The notes under the pieces: model-generated
Seen by the model: the letters and a program-made list of their open reading frames with translations, nothing else
What the model was told of the DNA's origin: nothing
The model's database searches: none
Assembly: GCF_024347135.1 (NCBI RefSeq)
Contig: NZ_AP024907.1
Location: 797,001-861,000, forward strand
Reading direction: 5' to 3'
DNA: 64,000 nucleotides
From: Vibrio spartinae
Lineage (GTDB): Bacteria; Pseudomonadota; Gammaproteobacteria; Enterobacterales; Vibrionaceae
Translations under genes and position numbers: made by a program
Shown: in pieces, positions 34,523 to 44,939 of the stretch
How positions within the stretch are numbered: the stretch's first letter is position 1
How the letters are laid out: the number at the start of each line of letters is the position of its first letter

Positions 34523-35137
34523 GTGGAACTCTACGATACCGAAGAACAACAAGTTGAAGCGATTAAGAATTGGTGGCAAGAGAATGGCAAAGCCGTCATT
34601 GTCGGCACTGTTGTCGGCTTAGCTGCGATTCTAGGCTGGAATTATTATCAGTCATCAGTGAAAGATGCTCAGGTGGCTGCCTCTCATCAGTATTCTGATG
34701 TGGTTGCTTCACTTTCTCAGCAAGGACTCGACGCAGAAAAAACTGTTCAGAGTTTCATTGAACAACATTCAGACAGTAACTATGCCGTGTTGGCAGCCAT
34801 GCAGTTAGCGAAATCTCAGATTGATGCCAAGCATCTGGATGAAGCGCTTGATCAGCTTGAGTGGGCCAAAGCGCATACCGATGATAAAGCATTGGATACG
34901 TTAATTGATTACCGAATTGCCCGGATTCAGGCTGAACAAGGCAATTATGAGAGTGCTGAAGCCTCTTTGAAACAGATTACGGACTCAGGCTGGGTTGGTC
35001 GTGTTGCCGAACTGAAAGGTGATATTGCGCTGCGTCAGGGCAATAAGGAAGCCGCTTATGTTGCTTATACAGAAGCTCAGCAGGCTGAAGATGCCAGCCA
35101 GACATTACAAATGAAGTTAGATGATCTTGCCAAATAA
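34523..35137 (+). CDS. yfgM: YfgM family tetratricopeptide protein, SecYEG ancillary subunit
   Basis: Inner-membrane protein with a single N-terminal membrane segment (about residues 22-43, AVIVGTVVGLAAILGWNYY) and a periplasmic TPR-like domain. In E. coli it associates with PpiD at the Sec translocon. The start is a GTG with an AGAGGGA site; 204 aa. It lies between hisS and bamB. Confidence 0.94.
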   Translation: MELYDTEEQQVEAIKNWWQENGKAVIVGTVVGLAAILGWNYYQSSVKDAQVAASHQYSDVVASLSQQGLDAEKTVQSFIEQHSDSNYAVLAAMQLAKSQIDAKHLDEALDQLEWAKAHTDDKALDTLIDYRIARIQAEQGNYESAEASLKQITDSGWVGRVAELKGDIALRQGNKEAAYVAYTEAQQAEDASQTLQMKLDDLAK

Positions 35138-35149
35138 GGGCGTGAGTGA

Positions 35150-36310
35150 ATGAAAAAGTGGTTTGGCAACTTATTTTTAATGGCTGTAATGACGAGCGGG
35201 TTGGTTGGATGTTCCGGAGAAGAAGAGTCGGTCGTTATGGCGCCGGTTCCTGTCGTCAAAAGTCAGTTTACGCCACATTCGGATTGGCATGCTTCCGTTG
35301 GCAGTGGGGTCGGTCATTATTTCTCAAAACTCAAGCCGAAATATGCCTATGACACCATTTTTGTTGCAGACCGCGATGGTTTAGTCAAAGCGCTGAATCC
35401 TGAAAATGGTAAAGAGCTCTGGCATCATGATCTTGAAGTTGATGACCCTATTCGTTTGGCCGGCGGCATTGAGTCTGGATTTAACCAGATTTATGTTGGT
35501 AGTGAAAATGGGGTGGTTTACGCGCTGGATGCGAAAAGCGGTGAACTGAAGTGGAAGCAGAACATTGGTGGTGAAGTTCTGGCTCCCCCGACAACTGACA
35601 GTAATCTATTAATCATCAATACCAGCAATGGCAATTTGACGGCACTGGATCAAAGCAGTGGTAAAGAACAATGGGTGATTAGTACCGAAGTACCGAACCT
35701 GACACTGCGCGGTGTGAGTGAACCGGTGGCTGTCTCTGGCGGTGTATTCTGGGGAACGGCCAGCGGACGGCTGGCTGCCGCGATTACGTCCCGGGGACAA
35801 ATGATTTGGCAACAACCGATCGGGATACCGAAAGGGGCAACAGAGATTGATCGGCTCGTTGATGTTGATTCGTCACCACTGGTCATCGGTAATTCTCTCT
35901 ATACTATCGGCTATAATGGTCAACTGGTTGATATTGATCTTCGTTCTGGAAAGCCAGTCTGGAAACGGACTTATTCTTCAGCAAAAAATATCGCAACTGA
36001 TGGCGGACACTTGTTTATCGCGACAGATGAAGACCATATTGTCGCGGTTGATGCGCGTAGCGGAACAGAGTTGTGGAGTAACAGTAAACTCGAACATCGC
36101 TTGGTGACTGCGCCCGTCGTGATCAGTAACTATGTTGTTGTTGGCGATAGTGAAGGTTACCTCTACTGGATTGACCGGAATAGTGGTGAGTTTGTTGCTC
36201 AGCAGTTTGTTGATAGCAGTGGATTTGCTGTTTCTCCGATTGCTTTGCCAGACAGTAGTTATCTGTCGATCACTCGAAATGGCGATCTGAAGAAACTGAC
36301 GATCCGCTAA
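35150..36310 (+). CDS. bamB: Outer-membrane assembly lipoprotein BamB
   Basis: Subunit of the BAM complex that inserts beta-barrel proteins. The 386-aa protein has a lipoprotein signal (LVGC lipobox at about residues 18-21) and an eight-bladed propeller with repeating ALDAKSGELKWK-type PQQ-like blades. Order yfgM-bamB-der is conserved. Confidence 0.96.
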   Translation: MKKWFGNLFLMAVMTSGLVGCSGEEESVVMAPVPVVKSQFTPHSDWHASVGSGVGHYFSKLKPKYAYDTIFVADRDGLVKALNPENGKELWHHDLEVDDPIRLAGGIESGFNQIYVGSENGVVYALDAKSGELKWKQNIGGEVLAPPTTDSNLLIINTSNGNLTALDQSSGKEQWVISTEVPNLTLRGVSEPVAVSGGVFWGTASGRLAAAITSRGQMIWQQPIGIPKGATEIDRLVDVDSSPLVIGNSLYTIGYNGQLVDIDLRSGKPVWKRTYSSAKNIATDGGHLFIATDEDHIVAVDARSGTELWSNSKLEHRLVTAPVVISNYVVVGDSEGYLYWIDRNSGEFVAQQFVDSSGFAVSPIALPDSSYLSITRNGDLKKLTIR

Positions 36311-36335
36311 GAATTCGTGATATAATTTTATAATC

Positions 36336-36410
36336 GGCTCCTGGCTGGAAACAGTTAGGAGCCATTTTATTGTGGTTTTGAAAAACTGCTTTTTCCAAGC
36401 AGTTTTGCTT
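36336..36410 (+). terminator. Two tandem terminator hairpins after bamB
   Basis: GGCTCCT/AGGAGCC (36336-36363) is followed by ATTTTATT, then AAAACTGCTT/AAGCAGTTTT (36382-36406) follows with a short loop. Together they separate bamB from der. Confidence 0.75.
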
Positions 36411-36494
36411 TGTGTGATACCGACTGAATTCATCAAAATGAATTGACGCCGTCATGTGGTCATGCACAGAGCATTGAACGATTTAGAGGTTGTT

Positions 36495-37979
36495 ATGGTT
36501 CCTGTTGTTGCGCTGGTTGGGCGTCCGAATGTCGGTAAATCTACATTATTCAACCGATTAACCCGTACTCGCGATGCATTGGTTGCAGACTTTCCCGGTC
36601 TGACCCGAGACCGTAAGTATGGTCATGCCAAAATAGGCGAGCAAGAGTTCATCGTGATTGATACCGGTGGTATTGATGGTGGTGAAGAGGGTGTAGAAAG
36701 CAAAATGGCACAACAATCTCTGGCTGCAATTGAAGAAGCAGATGTTGTGCTATTTATGGTCGATGGCCGTGCCGGATTAACGCCAGCAGATGACGGTATT
36801 GCATCGCATTTGCGTAAAATTGAAAAGACGTCATTTCTGGTTGTGAATAAAGTCGATGGCATTGATGCCGATGCTGCCAGCGCTGAATTCTGGCAGTTGG
36901 GGATGACGCAGATGTTCCAAATTGCGGCAGCCCACGGACGAGGTGTCAGTGCACTGATTGAACGGGTTTTGACACCAACGATTGAATCGTTAAAAGCACA
37001 GGCTGAAATCGAAGACCTGACCGACATCGAAACCGTTGAGCCCCCTGCAATCCAGGATTATACCGAAGAAGATGCAGAAGCTGAGTATCAGCGCTTGCAA
37101 GAGCAGCCGATCAAGCTGGCTATTATCGGTCGTCCCAATGTCGGTAAGTCAACACTCACTAACCGTATTCTGGGTGAAGAGCGCGTCGTTGTTTATGACA
37201 TGCCCGGAACCACCCGCGATTCGATCTATATTCCGATGCAACGTCACGAGCGTGAATATGTCTTGATTGATACGGCAGGAGTGCGGCGTCGTAAACGCAT
37301 TAATGAGACCGTAGAAAAATTCTCTGTCGTTAAGACACTGAAAGCGATTGAAGATGCAAACGTTGTATTGCTGTTGATCGATGCACGGGAAAATATCTCT
37401 GATCAGGATTTGAGCTTGCTTGGCTTTGCCTTGAATGCCGGACGTTCTATTGTTCTCGCTGTGAACAAGTGGGATGGATTGGATATTGATGTTAAAGATC
37501 GAGTGAAAAAAGAGCTCGATCGTCGGCTGGGATTTGTGGATTTTGCCCGTATTCACTTTATTTCAGCATTGCATGGCACTGGTGTTGGTCATTTGTTTGA
37601 GTCTGTTGAAGAGGCCTACAAATCAGCGACAACGCGAGTGAGCACATCGATATTGACTCGTATTATGAAAATGGCAACGGAAGATCATCAGGCACCGATG
37701 GTACGTGGTCGACGCGTCAAATTAAAGTATGCCCATGCCGGTGGTTATAACCCGCCGATTATTGTCATTCACGGAAACTTGGTCAATGAGTTGCCTGACT
37801 CTTACAAACGTTATTTAATGAATTACTATCGTAAGTCTCTGGAGATTATGGGTACACCGATCCGGATCCAGTTCCAGAGCAGTGAGAACCCGTATGAGAA
37901 TAAGTCTTCTAAGTTAACCATGTCTCAAGAGAGACAGAAAAAACGGTTGATGTCGATGATGAAGCATCGCAAGAAATAG
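36495..37979 (+). CDS. der: Ribosome-assembly GTPase Der (EngA)
   Basis: Essential GTPase with two tandem G domains needed for 50S maturation. The ATG at 36495 has an AGAGGT site and starts [17 protein letters not shown], giving 494 aa (E. coli 490); the longer frame adds 13 codons. The two P-loops are both GRPNVGKST, with DTGGID and DTAGVRRR as G3 motifs, then a C-terminal KH-like domain. Confidence 0.96.
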   Translation: MVPVVALVGRPNVGKSTLFNRLTRTRDALVADFPGLTRDRKYGHAKIGEQEFIVIDTGGIDGGEEGVESKMAQQSLAAIEEADVVLFMVDGRAGLTPADDGIASHLRKIEKTSFLVVNKVDGIDADAASAEFWQLGMTQMFQIAAAHGRGVSALIERVLTPTIESLKAQAEIEDLTDIETVEPPAIQDYTEEDAEAEYQRLQEQPIKLAIIGRPNVGKSTLTNRILGEERVVVYDMPGTTRDSIYIPMQRHEREYVLIDTAGVRRRKRINETVEKFSVVKTLKAIEDANVVLLLIDARENISDQDLSLLGFALNAGRSIVLAVNKWDGLDIDVKDRVKKELDRRLGFVDFARIHFISALHGTGVGHLFESVEEAYKSATTRVSTSILTRIMKMATEDHQAPMVRGRRVKLKYAHAGGYNPPIIVIHGNLVNELPDSYKRYLMNYYRKSLEIMGTPIRIQFQSSENPYENKSSKLTMSQERQKKRLMSMMKHRKK

Positions 37980-38007
37980 TTTTTCGTTATATCAGACGTA
38001 TCGAGAG

Positions 38008-38030
38008 CCCGGCAATCAAGCCGGGTTTTT
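38008..38030 (+). terminator. Rho-independent terminator after der
   Basis: CCCGGC and GCCGGG pair around a 6-base loop, followed by TTTTT. Confidence 0.82.
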
Positions 38031-38040
38031 CATGTCCGGG

Positions 38041-38477
38041 GTTTGGTCTCTGTCACCAACAATTTTTTACAAACAACAGGCAATGTAAGGTGTATGATCT
38101 TTTTATGAAATCCTTTATGTGGGTTTTTAATACGGTTATTAATTTATAATATATCGTTTAAAATTCAAAAACAGAACATGTAACTTATGCTTTCGGTGTG
38201 TGGTTATATAAATGTTCTTTTTGGTATTGATCGCTGATCAGTGTGAATAAAGCATGAGATCAAGCAAAGATCTTATTCTTTGTTGCCTGGATCTACGTTA
38301 TCATCTTTTTTACCAATACAGGCAAATACTTATATGTGTCTGTTTCACGGAGTATACAATCAACCGACGGTTTTCAGATCTGATCTTTTTCCATATACGA
38401 TCCGGTATACAAATCTGAGATGCAGAGCAGATCGACAGTGAGTGAAATCGTTCTATTCCAGAAAAGAGAGAGAAAGG
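38041..38477. other. AT-rich gap before the zinc-ribbon gene
   Basis: No convincing gene or strong structure is seen in this 437-base stretch beyond probable promoter sequence for the downstream gene. Confidence 0.5.
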
Positions 38478-38723
38478 ATGAGCCTGAATCAATGTCCAGC
38501 GTGTGATGAAGAACTTGAATGGGATGGACAGTATTATTGCCCGGTATGTGCGATACATTACCGTAAAGTCGCTTATTGTCCTGATTGCCAAACTGAGTTG
38601 GAGCGGCTGCAAGCCTGTGGCGCGGTCAGCTATTTTTGTGCACAGTGTCATGAGCAGAAGTCAAAACGAAATCCTAAACTGCGATTGATATTTCAACCGA
38701 TAGGACAAGACGCTGAGGGATAG
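38478..38723 (+). CDS. yfgJ: Zinc-ribbon protein, YfgJ family
   Basis: An 81-aa protein with paired CxxC motifs: QCPACDEEL, YYCPVCAIHY, YCPDCQTEL and YFCAQCHEQ, and the LQACGAVSYFC block seen in E. coli YfgJ. Function is unknown; the zinc ribbons suggest structural zinc binding. I chose the ATG at 38478, which starts at the conserved region. It converges on xseA with a 3-base gap and no terminator between them. Confidence 0.85.
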   Translation: MSLNQCPACDEELEWDGQYYCPVCAIHYRKVAYCPDCQTELERLQACGAVSYFCAQCHEQKSKRNPKLRLIFQPIGQDAEG

Positions 38724-38726
38724 AAC

Positions 38727-40067
38727 CTACTCAGACTGAATGACGGTTGAGCGAATCGTGCCATCAGTGAGGCGGGTGGTGATGCATTCACCGAGTTTGA
38801 CATCGTTCAGACTCCGGACAATCTGACCGGACTGGTTTTGAGTGACGGAGTAACCTCGTCTCAACGTCGAAAGCGGGCTGACAGCATCCAATGTCTCGGC
38901 TGCGAGTGCCAGTTGATGGCGTGAGCTGAGCAATCTTCTTTCTATCGCATCAATATAGCGCTGTTCATATTTTTTCAGCAGATAATGCTGTTGCTGGATC
39001 TGTTGTTGTGGAGAGTGGTATCTGAGTTGATTAGTGGTTCGCTCTACCATTTGCGAATGTCTGGTTAAGTAATGCTGCATGGCTTGTTGCAGGCGAATAC
39101 TCAACTCATCTATCTGCTGAATTTGTCGTTCCAGACGATAACTTGGGTGTTGTTTTTCCAAGGCATGCTGATGCGTCTGGCTTTTCTGACGTTGTGCTGC
39201 CAGATAGTAACGCATCGCTTGGTTCAGACGGTGATGATAATTGAGCAGACCGGTCCGTTTATCACTACTGTCGCGGCTCACTAGCTCGGCTGCGGCTGAA
39301 GGTGTCGGAGCTCGCACGTCGGCAACAAAATCTGCAATAGTTATATCAATTTCATGGCCGACTGCACTGACAATCGGGATTTGGCTGGCTGCGATTGTTC
39401 GGGCGACAATCTCATGGTTAAAACACCACAAGTCTTCCAGAGAGCCGCCTCCGCGTCCAACGATTAACACATCACACTCTTGGCGGGCGTTGGCTCGGCC
39501 AATCGCTTGGGCGATTCGAATTGCAGCATCTTCTCCCTGCACCATCGTCGGATAGATAATCACAGGCAGTGTCGGATCACGGCGTTTCAATACATCGAGA
39601 ATATCAAACAGTGCGGCACCGGTTTTGGATGTAATGATACCGATACATTGTGGATGCTCAGGCAAAGGTTGCTTATTGCCGGGAGCAAATAGTCCTTCCG
39701 CGGTGAGCTTTTGCTTCAATTGCTCGAATTCTTGTTGTAGCCGTCCATCACCTTCGGCTTGCATACTTTCAATAATTAACTGATAGTCGCCTCGCGGCTC
39801 GTATAACGACAGACGTGCTCTGACCAAAACCTGCTGTCCGTTTTGGGGCTTAAAGGAGACAAAACGATTATTGCCTTTAAACATCGCACACTTGACCTGT
39901 GCCCGAGCGTCTTTCAGCGATAAGTACCAATGCCCTGAAACAGGCGCGGAAAAATTAGATACTTCACCGAGTAGCCAGATGATGCCCATCTCATGTTCGA
40001 GGAGCAGACGAACTTCTGCATTAAGGCGGGATACCGTATAAATGTTTTGGTTGTTTGCTGATAGCAC
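38727..40067 (-). CDS. xseA: Exodeoxyribonuclease VII large subunit
   Basis: Large subunit of the single-strand exonuclease used in mismatch repair and DNA clean-up. The 446-aa protein has an N-terminal OB fold ([22 protein letters not shown]), the catalytic region with [29 protein letters not shown] and [18 protein letters not shown], and a C-terminal coiled coil. It is divergent from guaB, the usual arrangement. Confidence 0.96.
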   Translation of the reverse strand: MLSANNQNIYTVSRLNAEVRLLLEHEMGIIWLLGEVSNFSAPVSGHWYLSLKDARAQVKCAMFKGNNRFVSFKPQNGQQVLVRARLSLYEPRGDYQLIIESMQAEGDGRLQQEFEQLKQKLTAEGLFAPGNKQPLPEHPQCIGIITSKTGAALFDILDVLKRRDPTLPVIIYPTMVQGEDAAIRIAQAIGRANARQECDVLIVGRGGGSLEDLWCFNHEIVARTIAASQIPIVSAVGHEIDITIADFVADVRAPTPSAAAELVSRDSSDKRTGLLNYHHRLNQAMRYYLAAQRQKSQTHQHALEKQHPSYRLERQIQQIDELSIRLQQAMQHYLTRHSQMVERTTNQLRYHSPQQQIQQQHYLLKKYEQRYIDAIERRLLSSRHQLALAAETLDAVSPLSTLRRGYSVTQNQSGQIVRSLNDVKLGECITTRLTDGTIRSTVIQSE

Positions 40068-40156
40068 AGGAGAATGTCGTGGCCGTAGGAATGGAAATTA
40101 GCCGCAATATAATACATATCAAGGGGGTAATTGCAAATAAAAATTGAATAAATGTG

Positions 40157-40185
40157 TAGTAAAACGATTCATCGCTCGGTATAAT
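40157..40185 (+). promoter_or_regulatory. Probable guaBA promoter
   Basis: A perfect -10 TATAAT (40180-40185) is preceded 17 bases upstream by a weak -35 (TAGTAA) and followed by a GC-rich CCCTCC discriminator. Such discriminators are typical of promoters inhibited by ppGpp, fitting E. coli guaB regulation. Confidence 0.55.
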
Positions 40186-40276
40186 CCCTCCGCAATATCA
40201 AATCCAATTCACTTTGATAAAAACATTTGAGGGATTGGGTTATTTCTTTTAACACCCTAGCTGTGAGATATTGCAA

Positions 40277-41743
40277 ATGCTACGAATCGCCAAAGAAGCC
40301 CTGACTTTTGATGACGTATTGCTCGTCCCCGCCCATTCAACTGTTCTTCCGAATACTGCTGAACTGAAAACTCGGCTAACCAAAAATATCACGCTGAACA
40401 TTCCAATGATTTCTGCGTCCATGGATACAGTCACTGAGGCTCGTCTTGCGATTGCTTTGGCTCAGGAAGGTGGGCTCGGCTTTATCCATAAGAATATGTC
40501 AATCGAGCAACAAGCTGCTCAGGTTCGTCAGGTCAAAATCTACGAAGCCGGGGTTGTGACTTCTCCTGTTACTGTTCAGCCAGATCAAACTATCGCCGAT
40601 GTTATGGCTCTGACTGAAAAACATGGCTTTGCCGGATTCCCTGTCGTGACAGAAAATAATGAGCTGGTTGGTATTATCACTGGCCGTGATGTTCGTTTCG
40701 TGACGGATTTGACCAAAAAAGTCTCTGTGGTGATGACGCCAAAAGAACGTCTGGCAGCAGTAAAAGAGGGGACGGATCGTGCAGATGTTCAGGAAAAAAT
40801 GCACCGAGCCCGTGTTGAAAAAGTTCTGGTTGTGAATGATGAATTCCAACTGACAGGGATGATCACCGCGAAAGATTTCCATAAAGCAGAAATTGCGCCG
40901 AATGCGTGTAAAGATGAGTTGGGACGTTTGCGTGTCGGTGCTGCTATCGGTGCTGGTGCTGGCAATGAAGAGCGTGTCAAAGCATTGGTTGAAGCTGGTG
41001 TCGATGTGTTGTTGATTGATTCTTCTCACGGTCATTCCGAAGGGGTTTTGCAACGGATTCGTGAAACTCGCGCGACATTCCCTGATTTAGATATTATCGG
41101 TGGCAACGTTGCAACAGCTGAAGGTGCTCGTGCACTGATTGAAGCTGGTGTGAGTGCGGTAAAAGTTGGGATCGGCCCAGGTTCTATCTGTACCACTCGT
41201 ATTGTCACTGGTGTTGGGGTTCCACAAATTTCAGCCATCGGTGATGCAGCATCAGTTGCCAATGAATATGATATTCCGGTGATTGGGGATGGTGGTATCC
41301 GCTTCTCAGGTGATATCTGTAAAGCAATCGCAGCCGGCGCATCTTGCGTGATGGTTGGTTCGATGCTTGCCGGTACAGAAGAATCTCCGGGAGAAGTGGT
41401 TCTTTATCAAGGTCGTTCTTATAAAGCTTATCGTGGTATGGGCTCACTGGGCGCGATGTCAAAAGGCTCTTCAGATCGTTACTTTCAGTCGGATAATGCG
41501 GCCGATAAGTTAGTTCCTGAAGGCATTGAAGGGCGTATTGCATACAAAGGTCTGCTGAAAGAAATCGTTCATCAACAAATGGGCGGACTACGCTCTTGTA
41601 TGGGATTGACAGGCTCTGCAACCATTGAAGATCTGCGTACCAAGGCTCAATTTGTACGAATTTCTGGTGCTGGTATTCAAGAATCCCACGTCCACGATGT
41701 TCAAATTACCAAAGAAGCACCAAACTATCGTTTAGGGTCATAA
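40277..41743 (+). CDS. guaB: Inosine-5'-monophosphate dehydrogenase
   Basis: NAD-dependent oxidation of IMP to XMP, the committed step to GMP. The ATG at 40277 gives 488 aa, the E. coli length; a TTG two codons upstream is less likely. It carries an inserted CBS pair (about residues 95-200), the catalytic cysteine in [15 protein letters not shown] and the flap region. It forms an operon with guaA. Confidence 0.98.
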   Translation: MLRIAKEALTFDDVLLVPAHSTVLPNTAELKTRLTKNITLNIPMISASMDTVTEARLAIALAQEGGLGFIHKNMSIEQQAAQVRQVKIYEAGVVTSPVTVQPDQTIADVMALTEKHGFAGFPVVTENNELVGIITGRDVRFVTDLTKKVSVVMTPKERLAAVKEGTDRADVQEKMHRARVEKVLVVNDEFQLTGMITAKDFHKAEIAPNACKDELGRLRVGAAIGAGAGNEERVKALVEAGVDVLLIDSSHGHSEGVLQRIRETRATFPDLDIIGGNVATAEGARALIEAGVSAVKVGIGPGSICTTRIVTGVGVPQISAIGDAASVANEYDIPVIGDGGIRFSGDICKAIAAGASCVMVGSMLAGTEESPGEVVLYQGRSYKAYRGMGSLGAMSKGSSDRYFQSDNAADKLVPEGIEGRIAYKGLLKEIVHQQMGGLRSCMGLTGSATIEDLRTKAQFVRISGAGIQESHVHDVQITKEAPNYRLGS

Positions 41744-41787
41744 TCCCGCAACGAAAACGTTTGCTTTTTGCTTGATGATGACATGAG

Positions 41788-41807
41788 AGGCGAGTAAACT
41801 CGCCTCC
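41788..41807 (+). other. Intercistronic hairpin between guaB and guaA
   Basis: GAGGCGAG and CTCGCCTC form a perfect 8-base-pair stem with a TAAA loop. No T run follows, so it is more likely an RNA-stability or processing element than a terminator. Confidence 0.55.
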
Positions 41808-41840
41808 GTTCTATAAACTTTTCTTTGAAGACGACTCAAC

Positions 41841-43418
41841 ATGACCAAAAACATTCATGACCAACGGATCCTTATCCTAGATTTTGGTTCACAATACACG
41901 CAGCTTGTCGCACGTCGTGTTCGTGAAATTGGCGTATATTGCGAACTATGGAGCTGGGATGTCGATGAAGCCGACATTCGAGAATTTAATCCGAACGGCA
42001 TCATATTATCAGGTGGCCCTGAAAGTGTGACCGAGGACAACTCTCCTCGCGCACCACAATATGTCTTTGATTGTGGCGTGCCTGTTTTGGGCGTTTGCTA
42101 CGGTATGCAGACCATGGCAGAACAATTGGGCGGAAGAGTCTCCGGTTCGACCGAGCGTGAATTTGGCTATGCTCAGGTTCAGGTGGTTCAGGAATCGAAG
42201 CTGTTTGAAGGCCTGCGTGATAGCGTCACTGAAGATAACAGTGCGCTGTTAGATGTTTGGATGAGCCATGGTGATAAAGTCATCGAGATTCCAATGGGAT
42301 TCACCCAAGTTGCACAAACGGATACTTGTCCGTACGCAGCAATGGCAAATGAAGAGAAAAAATACTACGGCGTGCAGTTCCATCCTGAAGTGACCCACAC
42401 CAAGCAAGGGCTGAAAATGCTGGAGAACTTCGTGTTTGGTGCCTGTGGTTGTGAACGTTTGTGGACGCCGAGCTCAATTATTGAAGATGCGGTTGCCCGA
42501 ATTAAAGAAACTGTCGGTGACGATGAAGTCCTTCTGGCGCTGTCCGGTGGTGTCGATTCATCGGTTGTTGCGATGTTGGTTCAGCGTGCTATCGGTGACA
42601 AGCTGACCTGTGTTTTCGTTGATAACGGCTTGTTGCGTCTTAACGAAGGCCAGCAGGTGATGGATATGTTCGGTGACCATTTTGGACTGAATATTATCAA
42701 AGTTGATGCTGAAGAGCGTTTTCTTAATGCATTGACTGGCAAGTCAGATCCAGAAGAGAAACGAAAAGTAATCGGGCACGAGTTCATTGAAGTCTTTGAT
42801 GAAGAAGCCAGTAAATTGAAAAATGCCAAATGGCTTGCGCAGGGGACCATCTATCCGGATGTCATCGAATCTGCCGCTTCTAAGACGGGTAAAGCACATG
42901 TGATTAAATCTCACCACAATGTGGGTGGATTACCAGAAGATATGGAAATGGGCTTGGTTGAACCGTTACGTGAGTTATTTAAAGATGAAGTGCGTAAAAT
43001 TGGTTTAGAGCTCGGCCTGCCATACGACATGCTATATCGTCATCCATTCCCCGGTCCGGGTCTGGGTGTCCGGGTTTTAGGTGAAATCAAGAAAGAATAT
43101 TGTGATTTACTGCGCCGCGCTGATGCAATCTTCATTGAAGAATTACACGCTGCTGATTTGTATAACCAAGTCTCGCAAGCGTTCACGGTCTTCCTTCCTG
43201 TTCGCTCGGTTGGCGTAATGGGTGATGGTCGTAAATACGATTGGGTTGTCTCGCTACGTGCCGTAGAAACGATCGACTTTATGACCGCGCATTGGGCACA
43301 CTTACCATACGAATTCCTAGGTAAGGTATCTAATCGCATCATCAATGAAGTGAATGGCATTTCCCGCGTTGTTTACGATATCTCAGGTAAGCCACCGGCA
43401 ACAATTGAGTGGGAATAA
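41841..43418 (+). CDS. guaA: GMP synthase (glutamine-hydrolysing)
   Basis: Converts XMP to GMP. The 525-aa protein has an N-terminal glutamine amidotransferase (GVCYGMQTM nucleophile cysteine, FHPEVTHT histidine/glutamate), an ATP-pyrophosphatase P-loop (LSGGVDSSV) and the dimerisation domain ending [10 protein letters not shown]. Its last 14 bases are the left attachment core of the mobile element, so the integrated element leaves the coding sequence intact. Confidence 0.98.
   Translation: MTKNIHDQRILILDFGSQYTQLVARRVREIGVYCELWSWDVDEADIREFNPNGIILSGGPESVTEDNSPRAPQYVFDCGVPVLGVCYGMQTMAEQLGGRVSGSTEREFGYAQVQVVQESKLFEGLRDSVTEDNSALLDVWMSHGDKVIEIPMGFTQVAQTDTCPYAAMANEEKKYYGVQFHPEVTHTKQGLKMLENFVFGACGCERLWTPSSIIEDAVARIKETVGDDEVLLALSGGVDSSVVAMLVQRAIGDKLTCVFVDNGLLRLNEGQQVMDMFGDHFGLNIIKVDAEERFLNALTGKSDPEEKRKVIGHEFIEVFDEEASKLKNAKWLAQGTIYPDVIESAASKTGKAHVIKSHHNVGGLPEDMEMGLVEPLRELFKDEVRKIGLELGLPYDMLYRHPFPGPGLGVRVLGEIKKEYCDLLRRADAIFIEELHAADLYNQVSQAFTVFLPVRSVGVMGDGRKYDWVVSLRAVETIDFMTAHWAHLPYEFLGKVSNRIINEVNGISRVVYDISGKPPATIEWE
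43405..43418 (+). repeat. attL core (end of guaA)
   Basis: TTGAGTGGGAATAA, covering the final Glu-Trp-Glu codons and stop of guaA. It is identical to the copy at 60317-60330. The exact crossover point within it is not resolvable. Confidence 0.85.
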
Positions 43419-43465
43419 TCCTCCTTTAAGAAAGGTCTGGCATTAACAGGCACTAAATCATACTT

Positions 43466-43492
43466 AAGTCCGCGTAATTGCGGACTTTTTTT
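43466..43492 (+). terminator. Terminator at left end of the element
   Basis: AAGTCCGC and GCGGACTT pair around GTAATT, followed by a long T run. Placed just inside attL, it would end guaBA transcripts before the integrase. Confidence 0.88.
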
Positions 43493-43597
43493 GTTTTTGG
43501 CTTAGTCATTTTTGGCAATGTCTGGCAACGCCAAGCACGGTTTGACCGTGGTATTTTGATGGGTATGATGCATCGGTAATGCCATGGATTACGTCCG

Positions 43598-43706
43598 ATA
43601 CCATGCTGAGTGTTTTTGATGGGACATGGTATTAAATTTTTATATCTATCTGTTTTGTAAAGATTAATCTCTAGTTTTTTAGAGGTGTTTCAGCATGGTA
43701 TTAAAT
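43598..43706. repeat. Direct and inverted repeats upstream of the integrase
   Basis: The 13-base sequence CATGGTATTAAAT occurs at 43625-43637 and 43694-43706, with an inverted 8-base copy ATACCATG at 43598-43605. Position between attL and the integrase suggests integrase arm sites or an autoregulatory operator; this is inference. Confidence 0.55.
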
Positions 43707-43725
43707 AAGAATAATAGGTCGAAAC

Positions 43726-44913
43726 ATGCTGACTGATACCAAGCTACGCAATCTCAAACCCAAAGATAAACTATACAAAGTCAATGACCGTGATGGCCTC
43801 TATGTTGCTGTCACCAAAGCGGGATCTATTTCTTTTCGCTACAACTACTCGATCAATGGCAGGCAAGAAACCATCACCTTTGGCCGCTACGGAGTAGGGG
43901 GTATCACGTTAGCAGAAGCGCGCGAGCGTCTCAATGAAGCGAAGAGAATGGTTATTGATGGAAAGTCACCGGCCAAAGAGAAAGCCCGTGCGAAGGCGAG
44001 AACGAAAGATGCTGAAACATTTGGTGCCTGGGCTATAAAATGGCTGCGTGGCTATCAGATGGCTGATTCTACCCGGGATATGCGTCGTTCAGTCTATGCC
44101 CGAGAACTTAAAGAAAAATTTGGTAACTGGAAGCTTACAGAAATTACCCATGAAGATCTGCGAGCACTGACTGACGCAATAGTAGAGCGTGGCGCGCCCG
44201 CAACGGCTGTACACACGCGTGACATTGTACTCCAGGTGTATCGGTGGGCAATTGAACGGGGCCAGAAAGTTGAGAACCCGGCAGACTTGGTGAGGCCCGC
44301 AAGTATCGCTCGATTTGAGCCAAGAGACCGAACGTTAACACCGGCTGAAATCGGTTTGATGTATCGTTATATGGAAAAAGTTGGAACCACACCTTCGATT
44401 CGTGCTGCGGTAAAATTGCTATTGCTGACTATGGTACGTAAAAGCGAATTAACCAATGCAACTTGGAGTGAAATTAACTTTAGCGAAGCGCTGTGGACGA
44501 TTCCGAAAGAAAGAATGAAACGACGAAAACCTCACTTGGTGTTTTTGTCACGCCAGGCGATGGACATTCTTATTGCCTTGAAGACATTTGCCGGTGGGTC
44601 TGATTACATTCTTCCTTCCCGTTATGACTCTGATGCTCCCATGAGTAGTGCGACGATGAACCGAGTTATGGATTTGACATACAAGGCCGCTCAAAAGGAC
44701 GGTCAGTCACTAAGTAAGTTTGGGCCGCATGACCTGCGTCGAACAGCGAGTACCTTATTGCATGAAGCTGGATACAACACGGATTGGATAGAAAAATGCC
44801 TTGCGCACGAACAGAAAGGGGTGAGGGCAGTTTATAACAAAGCCGAGTACCGAGAACAGCGCGCGGCCATGTTGCAGGATTGGGCTGACATGATTGATGA
44901 GTGGACTCGTTAA
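43726..44913 (+). CDS. int: P4-type tyrosine recombinase (integrase)
   Basis: Site-specific recombinase that would insert and excise the element at guaA. The 395-aa protein has an N-terminal arm-binding DUF4102-type domain (about residues 1-90), a core-binding SAM-like domain (about 100-190) and a C-terminal catalytic domain. The visible catalytic residues are Arg in LLLTMVRKSELTNA, the HxxR box GPHDLRRTAS, His in CLAHEQKG and Tyr in YNKAEYREQR. It points inward from attL and converges on the reverse transcriptase gene 26 bases away. Confidence 0.95.
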   Translation: MLTDTKLRNLKPKDKLYKVNDRDGLYVAVTKAGSISFRYNYSINGRQETITFGRYGVGGITLAEARERLNEAKRMVIDGKSPAKEKARAKARTKDAETFGAWAIKWLRGYQMADSTRDMRRSVYARELKEKFGNWKLTEITHEDLRALTDAIVERGAPATAVHTRDIVLQVYRWAIERGQKVENPADLVRPASIARFEPRDRTLTPAEIGLMYRYMEKVGTTPSIRAAVKLLLLTMVRKSELTNATWSEINFSEALWTIPKERMKRRKPHLVFLSRQAMDILIALKTFAGGSDYILPSRYDSDAPMSSATMNRVMDLTYKAAQKDGQSLSKFGPHDLRRTASTLLHEAGYNTDWIEKCLAHEQKGVRAVYNKAEYREQRAAMLQDWADMIDEWTR

Positions 44914-44939
44914 AGCTCAATTACGCTAGTTAATGTTGA

